Part shown: piece by piece, positions 56,285-64,000 of the stretch
How positions within the stretch are numbered: position 1 is the stretch's first letter
How the letters are laid out: every line of letters begins with the position of its first letter
From: Epiperipatus broadwayi
Lineage: Eukaryota > Onychophora > Udeonychophora > Euonychophora > Peripatidae
Length of the DNA stretch: 64,000 nucleotides
Assembly: GCA_028023455.1 (NCBI GenBank)
Contig: JAQFVV010012509.1
Span: 3,220,590 to 3,284,589, forward strand
Direction of reading: 5' to 3'
The notes under the pieces: generated by a model
The model's database searches: none
What the model saw: only the letters and a program-made list of their open reading frames with translations
Told to the model about the DNA's origin: nothing
Program-made: the position numbers and the translations under genes

Positions 56285-58280
56285 TCATAGATATAACTAA
56301 CGGAATTAAGTTTTGGTTAGATCAATGGTACCTATGTCCATTTTATCAGAGCTTTTGCTCCAACATTAATATCAGAAAGTTCAGGGAACAAATTTATTTC
56401 TTGCTGGATATTATTTGAATACCATTAACACTGCATTTTTCTTCTTGGAACTTATATGCATGTGTTGGTAGGAACAATAAACTTTGGCTCAAAGTTACTG
56501 AAAATAATAGTATTGATGCTATAAATTCAAATAGTCTGAAGTTACTGAATTTTGCACAAGAAATAGACTTGACATCATGTACACTTTACTTAGACAAATC
56601 ACTTAAAGGAATTTAGATGTGTCTAATAGGTTAATTAGAAATCGGAATGCAAAAAATTTATATTATATGAGCATTTACAAGTAGCAATAGAGTTACAGAT
56701 TACTAGACAGATCATAGACTAGTATGTTTCAAGGTTAAACTAAGTTGCATTAACACGTAGGTTCTATTACAATTATATTCATAAGAAATTTTATGTTTGT
56801 TCTTTAGAAGTACATATTATTTGTACTAAATTAAACACTAAAATTGCAAATTTGCATTTTAGATAAATTTAAAATTCTTTTAGAATGTTTGGTGAATACA
56901 AAATTTTTGGATTTATTAAGAGAATTCTGATCGATTCTCTAGCAATAAATTTATCATCAGTAATTCGAAGAAGTTTGCAGAATAAAAAAAATAGATTTAA
57001 ATGTAGGAATTTAACAAATAGCAAGAAGACTAAAAATTATTAGAAGATTAAAAGTGCAAATGGAAACTCAGACAATTGCTGACTATTCATTTTAAATCTT
57101 TTTATTCATGTAGAAAGTAGCATATGAACCTGAAAAATATATTATTAAATCCACAATTAGCACTCTTTTATATGATGATAATGATATTTCAGAGATTGTA
57201 GAATATTTTGATCACCTTTCGAATAATAATATATAAATGCAGATATCAACATATTCATCGTACTTCTTTTATAATTTTAAAAAAGAAAAGCTGCAAATTC
57301 TGATAAGGAACGAGAAGTTTTAAAATATAATGAGAATATATTAACGTCAAGATTGTTATTCTTGAAGAATATATAAACGCCCAAACTTATGCTATTCAAT
57401 CTAAAAGATATTATTATTCCAATTTATAAAAATAAAGACAATATAAAAACTAATAATTATCATGAAATATTTTTATTTACTACAGCAAAAGTAATTTCGA
57501 TAAATTTGTTGAATGGATTCCTATGAATGGCTTTTAGAGAATTTGATATATAGCTGTTGTCAAGCAAATGCAAAAAAAGTAGGTAGAACAAAGGAGTGAT
57601 TTATATATGGTTTTTATTGGTTTGGTCAAGACATTTGTTCAAATAATCAAACAGATCAGTGGCAATGCTTGAAAATAGTCAATTAACCATTGAAATGCCA
57701 TCAACATGATAGAATTAAAGAGTATTCTTATTATTAATACTATTCTTGGAAAATGGCATTTGAAATAAAATTTGGTGTTAAAAAAGTGTATGTATTTTAT
57801 CTTCCATTTTTATAACTGATTTTTGTAATTGCTAATAGAAAGCTTCACAAAGCAAACATCAAGATGCAATATAGTTTGATAGCAGAGTTTTAATTTTAAT
57901 CAATTAAAAACAAACCAAAAATTTAATTGTCCAGATTTCAATATGCAGATTTTTAAACTATTTTTGCCAATGTAAGATGATTTACAAAATGTTCATGTTT
58001 TAAATGAAAAGACTTTTGGTTTAGCAATTACTATTTAGAAAACTGAATCCAAAATTTTATCACTAATAATGAGAAAAAAATATTCAGGAACTTTTAATTT
58101 GAATAGTTATCAACTTGAGAATGTAAGCCAAATTAAACATCTTTGCAGGTAATTTTATGTAAAGTAGATATAGATGTTAAAATATATCACAGACTCTAAT
58201 GTCTGTTGCTGCATTAAATATGTTAAAATAACAATTATTTCTATAGTGATAATAACTACAGTAACTATATTACTTGTATA

Positions 58281-59280
58281 CACCTGGGTCTCGTTTTACG
58301 CGATTTATTTAACGCGATTTTGAAGTTACGCGATTCATGTTTCTTCGGAAGTCGAATTCCGATAATGCGCTATTACTTTAAATAATAAATTTCGCGCACT
58401 TATGTCATATTGAAGGTAATAGCACATGATTGGAATTCGACTTTCATCTTAGTAATTTCAATATTTTCAGTGCTTTATAATAGTAAGATTTTATGCAATA
58501 ATGAAATTAAAATCATGATTTCCACATTTTATGTATACCCACATTAAATTTTACAAGATTATAATGTAAATTTGTTCAAACATTGTGTGTATTAATTTTG
58601 CATTTTTAATCACATTCTGTTTTTGCTTTTTAAAAAAGAACGTAATCAATTATTAATCATTTAGTGTCCGCAAGTTTATTTTTAATTATTTTCTTATTAA
58701 TGACCCTAATCACGAATGTGCTCTTAAATTCCAACGAGAGCTAAATGGTTGTATGTCTGGATATCGCGAGCTTCATAAACAATTAATAAAATCATCGTCT
58801 CAAAGATTAATTACTAATTACGTTGTACCAGAAAACCATTAACATAACATGAGAGTGAAGTTAGCGCTAGTTGTATTTCCTCTTGTGAAGAATCTGATTT
58901 TTTACCAGTTTGCAAACAAACCTGTTTATCGGCAAGTAGCGATAATAATTAAAACGTGTATAAAAAAATGTCAATTACTGTACTGTAAATTATGCATAAA
59001 AATATATTGTTTTGAACAAAATTAAATATTATAGTTAAAAAAAGTCTTGTGTCAATTTTTTTCAAATTTGAAATTTTTTATTAGTCATATTTTATTTCCT
59101 TATTTTTTTTTGCGCGAATTTTAAAGTAATTTTATGTTGGTGCTTTGCTTTTATGCGATTTTTGAAAAATCACAGTCTGTATCCCCCCTTTTTCAAGATA
59201 AGTTACGTCTATTTTTGTGCGATTTCTTTTACGCGTGTTTTCTGAGGAACCTATCTATCGCGTAAAACGAGACCCAGGTG
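58281..59280. mobile_element. Tigger/pogo-like non-autonomous element, copy 2
   Basis: Termini CACCTGGGTCTCGTTTTACG and its inverse are flanked by TA (58279-58280 and 59281-59282). It is 1000 bp with GC-richer ends containing repeated ACGCGAT. It is inserted between the RT and C-terminal parts of the family-2 LINE. Internal sequence is shared with 38499-39489 in inverse orientation. No transposase ORF, so it depended on a partner elsewhere. Confidence 0.8.
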
Positions 59281-59854
59281 TATATAGTTATTATTTTGTC
59301 AAATTTATTATATCAAAAAGACCTGGACCCTTGTCAACATAAAGCAAAAACACGAGAAGTTTCTTCATGTGTGCTCTCTTAAGATTCTAAAAATATAATA
59401 ACAAGATCATAAGATTAATTGGTGTATTCAGTTTCCTGATTGTGATATTATAGCCTATTATTGCAAAATCACATCTTCATTGAATTGAGCATGTGAAATA
59501 TTTTACGGAAAACTTAAGCATGATTTTTGTGAAAAAGTCAGATCTCATTTACAGTATGGAAATGGTCACAAAGCCACATTAAACAATACTGATTGCTTTC
59601 ACTGAAAAGATATGGCTGGGAATAAAATACAATGGAGAGCCATAATTAGTCAAAATGTTGAATTATTCAGGAAAGCAAAATTACTGCAGAAGTTTTAAAA
59701 AAGCAAGCAAAATATCAAATAAATAGAGTAGCAAATGATATATATGGATGTATTAATCTTTCATTAGCTGCTGAGAGGAACTTATTGTTGATTGAAAAAA
59801 GAATCGTTAATCCCCTTTTGAGATTCTAAGGAATTAAGCAAGAACAAATTTCTA

Positions 59855-62250
59855 ATGTCTGCTGCAAATGCTGTTATTGTTACAGTTATTATTACTATGT
59901 GATTATTCATATGGTAAACTAGCATAGATGGACTGCTCACCAACATGCAATAGTCAATGTAGCAAATGAATCAGCTTTTTACTTCTGAGATAAAATGAAC
60001 AAACACTGATCTTTCTTCTCAGTTGTCTAATAATTCTTAATTAAAATTAAGAAGATATTTACAATCATGATAGACAAAGCTAAATTATGGCCCTTATTTC
60101 TAAGAAGCTATAAAGTTGATAACCAATGTAGCAGATGGTGATTGAAGGCAGAAAGTATTAAGAATACCTTTATTGTGGATCCAGCTGCAATTCATTGATG
60201 ATAAATTTAACTACTTACAACTGCAAATCACTTTCAAGTGGAAGAAGATTATATGAATTGGAAAAAGAACTGTCTGATATTAAATGGGACAAATTGGAGG
60301 AAAACGTGAAGAGACAATTTAAAATTTGAACATGTACTTCTATAAAGACACAAATATTGAAAAAAAAATGGAATGGGATTCATTATAAGTATAAAAAAAA
60401 AAATGGAAGAACAATATCATTAAAACTGATGGTATATCAGAAAAAAATGGCAAGATTAATTATTCAATATAATGAAAGATATCAGATGGAGATAATTCAA
60501 ATTATGCCCCAGCAAGTTCTCATTATAATGAAGTAAAGAATTTTTATATAGATGTACAAATGCTTTTAATCATATAAACAATATTTCCAAATTATCATAT
60601 GAGATTTTCATGTTAAAATTGGAAAATGATTAAAAAAAGTGCTTTCGATAAATTTGGCTATGTTGACAAAAATGAAAAACAGTTTTGTGGATAGTATAAA
60701 ACAGAAGCAATTTACCAATAAATTTTCTATTGAGATAAGACAATATATGAAGAAAAAAAGGAATCTGAAAAAATATATGATCCACTAAGAATTAAATATC
60801 TAGTTTTGTAAAAAAAAAATACAAAAAAGAGTTACTAATAATGTAAAAAATATATAATTGGGAATTAGCAAGGAAAGGTAAAACAATATCTTGGTATTGG
60901 TAGGAAACTTCTGTAATAAGAAAAAAAGATGGAATTATTATTAAAAGAAAAGAGATGACAAAATTTCTATAAAGAATTATATAGAATAAAAAAAGAAGAA
61001 AAATTATATCTGAATTGCCCAGCATTTTAAATGAAGAAGACATGCAATTAAATCTACGAAGAAAAGCTTTAGGAAATGATGGAATTATTATTGACATCAT
61101 AAAAAAATAGTTGAAGAAATAGAAAAAGTGTTGATAAAGCTGTATAACAAATGCCTAAATGATAAAAATGTATTCGATGATTGGAAGAATGCTATAGTAA
61201 TATTGATATTTAAGAAGTTATATCTTCTAACATTTCTATATAAAATCTTAACCAAGACAATTACAACTCATCTGCAATGAACTTTGGATTCAAATCAGTA
61301 TTGAGAAGTTATAGAAAGAATCACTGAATATGAGTTGCCATTATGTTTTAGATTTGTAGATTCTGAAAAGGATATTTCCACAATGACACAGCTTTGGACC
61401 ATCAAGATAAAGAACTAGAATATTATCATATTCTGAAAATATTTATTAAAATGAAACAAGATTAGATTAGAGGTTGGCACTAAAAAAGATTCACAGTGAT
61501 AAAGGTGTATAACAGGATAAATTCATATCTCCAAAACTTTTTACAGCAGTTTACAAAAAGTATTTTGTGATTAAAATTGGAAGCTAAGGGAGTAAAAGTA
61601 AATAGACATTATATAAATCATGTAGACTTTACAGATGATATGACTGTTTTTTCAAATAATGTTTCAGAGTTTTAAGAAATGTTGCAAGAATTATCAGATG
61701 AAAGTAAGAAAACAGAACTAAAGATAAATAATATTAAAAAGACTAAAGGCATGTAGCAATGGACTTTCTAAGAGTTAACAAATATCCTGGTCAAATTATT
61801 AATACAGATGGAAACCTAATGAATGTAATTAATACGGAGAACTTTAGGTAGAATTAATTTAATATTAAAAGGAAATATGCCTGTTTGAAACAGTTTTTAA
61901 CACTTACTTATGTACCAAAGAGCAATATAGACTTTCTATGGAGATATATGATGGAATAACAGGGAATCAAACGCAAAATACTTGAGTGAGAGAACAACAG
62001 ATGTCCCTGACATCAATTAAAAGAATTAAAGAGAAATGCGACTGGGCTAAACATATTACTAAAAAATGATAATTGATGGTTGATATAAATCTTAAACAGG
62101 ATCCCAAGAGATTGTAAAAAGTGCTAGAAAGAGATCACATGAGATAGATAGATGAAATGAGGAAGTTGTGGTATGATAAGGAGAAAAAAGGTCAATTAAA
62201 AATTTGGAGACCATTCTAGAGAATTGATAATAGTTAAAAATAATGATGAT
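59855..62250 (+). mobile_element. RTE-type LINE, copy C, decayed full-length-like copy
   Basis: Starts at 'ctaatgtctgctgc' like copy B and keeps the 5' UTR ('attattactatgtgattatt'). It runs through the endonuclease ('cttacaactgcaaatcactt' near 60214, a DKNEK block) and RT ('tttacagatgatatgactgt' near 61628, equivalent to FADD) to the C-terminal RTE tail and a 'aatgatgatgatta' end at about 62250. Numerous small deletions make it about 800 bp shorter than copy B. No usable frame remains. Confidence 0.8.
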
Positions 62251-63861
62251 GATTAATATTTCATTATGTAGTTAGCACAAATTCAATTTATTATTTTTTT
62301 GCATTTTTTAAAAATTCTCCTAAAATTGGAATGGTGATACTTGTAGATAATAACTGATGATGATTTTACAACTTCACTGCGTAAGTGTTCGTTAGATTGC
62401 ACTTCAGAAATAAATAAAAAATTATAATTATTTTCTCATACCATCTATTTAATTAAGAAACTGAGTAAATTGTTTTTGATACAAGAAAAATGTGGGTATT
62501 GAATTCACTTAAGAAGTAAATAACAATATCATATTGTTATTTGCATACTGCATCAGAAAAGTTAACATTTTAATAGAAATTTTTTTAATTACATAATGGA
62601 AGACAATTTTACAAATCATTTAAAATAATTTATCAAACTAATGACGTTCTAAATTATATATAGGAATTAATCTAAAGGCAAAATAATATGTAAATTAAAT
62701 CCATAAATGATTTTGTAAATTAAAAAAAGAAAAAGATATCTAACAATTATCAAAATACCAGTTATAATTTATTTATAGTAATTTAATAGATTTTTAAAAA
62801 TATTAATTCAAAATGTGAATTTAGTTCTTTATTTTTTCCCTAAATATATAAACAAAATTTCATTAAATTCAAATGAATGGAAGCATTTCAGGGTTAACTT
62901 TCCATCCAGAAAGTTTTATGTTGAAATTTTAAAAGAAGCTATCTCATGATTTTCTACAAATAATGGACACTACATAATATTAAATCAAGAGAAGAAAAAT
63001 TATTTTTCTGAGTTGGCACATATTTACTCTGAGTGGAAACAATAAATTCATTTATTCATATTCTTAGTGCATTATTAGTACTAAATTGATAAAATACAAC
63101 TAGGAAAAAACAATAAAACCTCAGTTAATATATAGGCTGTAAATGATTATAAATTCTTTAATTTGACAAAAACTATCAAATTCACAATTATGCCATGAAT
63201 TGATATCTCTGAAGGCCTTTACTAATTTGGGAAGTATTTATTACAGATCGCAGAATATCAATTCTGTAGCCATACAGTATACTACAAAAAAATAATTGAT
63301 TGGTTTCTTACTCAGTTTATAGAAGTTTGAAGATCAGAAGTCCCAAACTAACCAGGGCATAAAATATAGGTATGATAAACAATACAAGGCTCTCAGACCA
63401 TATTTGAAAACTGCAGTATGTTTTGCAATATGTATGCTTTCAAGTTTCAGATATAAATTTTTTAAAAACTGTTTTACACACAAAATCATTAGTTGGAATC
63501 AAATTAAATTAGAAAATAATGGTGAAAATATAACTTTATTCACCAAATAATTATTACTACTAATAATTAAATTAACTTTATTTTTTTCTTGCATTTTCTC
63601 TGCATCTTCTTTATCTTACTACCTTCAGCCATTTAGATTAGTTGGCACAGATATCTCTAAACTAATACATAGGAATTCTGAGTTGTACAATCATACTTTC
63701 ATCCTTTAATTACAAATAGCAATTTTGACTCCAATCTTTTATCTTTGTTTTTTTATTGTCTATCTACTTTTCTTTTCTTTTGGAGATTAGAATGCCTCCT
63801 ATTTAAAAATATACATAACAGAAAGTCAATGCAAAAAAATATATATATTTTCACTTTTTTT
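62251..63861. other. No recognisable gene
   Basis: AT-rich; nothing coding or repetitive seen up to the SINE at the right edge. Confidence 0.5.
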
Positions 63862-63969
63862 CCCCCCATATGTCATAGCATCGACCCGGATGCAAACCCA
63901 CAACCGTCTGCAATCAACTACTTGCTTGCAAGGCAGCTGCGATGACCTCTCGGCTAACAACACTTGACG
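63862..63969 (-). mobile_element. tRNA-derived SINE, copy d
   Basis: The minus strand has TTAGCCGAGAGGTCATCGC, CTTGCAAGCAAG, GTGGGTTTGCATCCGGGTC and 'gatgctatgacatatg' followed by G and A runs. It is flanked by an 11-bp target duplication TTTTCACTTTT (63848-63858 and 63970-63980). Closest to copy a in the D arm and anticodon-like loop. Confidence 0.8.
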
Positions 63970-64000
63970 TTTTCACTTTTAATATGTGAAAAAACATTCT

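Larger units (their letters stand above)
56060..59740 (+). pseudogene. APE-type LINE (family 2), long decayed copy split by a Tigger-like element
   Basis: Endonuclease: a YACVGRNNKLWLKVTENN-like block (GDFNAxVG region, about 56460), NSNSLKLLNFAQEIDLTS at about 56530, and TDHRLVCFKVKLS at about 56705-56750. RT: IPIYKNKDNIKTNNYHEIFL at about 57420 (NNYRGISLL equivalent), a 'FIGLVKTF' block for 'FIDLTKAFD', FEIKFGVKK at about 57755, and QYADF..IFANV at about 57940. C-terminus after the insertion: FYGKLKHDF at about 59495, HWKDMAGNKIQWRAIISQN at about 59600. Many stops and frameshifts. It is the same family as 18955-20030. Confidence 0.65.

Overview
The window looks like a stretch of nuclear DNA from an AT-rich metazoan, most likely an invertebrate. 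By eye it is about three-quarters A+T. I found no convincing intact host gene. What can be recognised is almost entirely mobile DNA: Penelope-like elements (PLEs) with a C-terminal GIY-YIG nuclease, RTE-type LINEs, an L1/Tx1-like LINE, a second APE-endonuclease LINE family, tRNA-derived SINEs, and remnants of mariner, Tigger/pogo-like, piggyBac-like and possibly hAT DNA transposons. The species cannot be fixed from the sequence. The phylum-level guess rests on this mix of PLE, RTE and hammerhead-bearing repeats.

Layout. 1-5000: PLE RT fragment, an inverted repeat with a hammerhead-like motif in each arm, a second PLE fragment on the minus strand, and SINE-like pieces. 6480-7242: a foldback element with a hammerhead-like motif in each arm. 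8686-8890: a single copy of a repeat that recurs as an inverted dimer at 50551-50940. 12860-13580: two PLE 3' fragments. 14613-15388: piggyBac-like element. 15856-17060: AT-rich repeat array. 18955-20770: LINE remnant (with a nested SINE) followed by a mariner remnant. 23921-28410: tandem repeat, hammerhead-bearing repeats and a decayed RTE copy. 28759-31700: PLE 3' part, then an L1/Tx1-like LINE with a nested SINE, all minus strand. 32679-34287: zinc-finger-like scrap and more hammerhead-bearing repeats. 37205-42946: decayed RTE, a Tigger-like element nested in another repeat, and the best RTE copy, whose endonuclease ORF is open. 43677-46405: HTH scraps, a foldback element and an RTE fragment. 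46954-48739: PLE arranged as a large palindrome. 49694-53294: more hammerhead-like motifs. 55655-62250: an isolated GC-rich island, the second LINE family interrupted by a Tigger-like element, and another decayed RTE. A SINE lies at the right edge.

The most interesting signal is a set of hammerhead-ribozyme-like motifs of at least five sequence types. In most of them the segment from A15.1 to U16.1 is a self-complementary hexamer (ACTAGT, ACCGGT, ATGCAT, AACGTT, AGCGCT), as expected for minimal stem III hammerheads that could act as dimers. The PLE-linked type keeps three-helix pairing but has a shared non-canonical core in which the C3-G8 pair reads as A-U. Several repeats also occur as inverted dimers, one with a clear 14-bp target duplication, which suggests a recurrent snap-back or template-switch outcome of retrotransposition. 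All of this is read by eye and needs computation to confirm.
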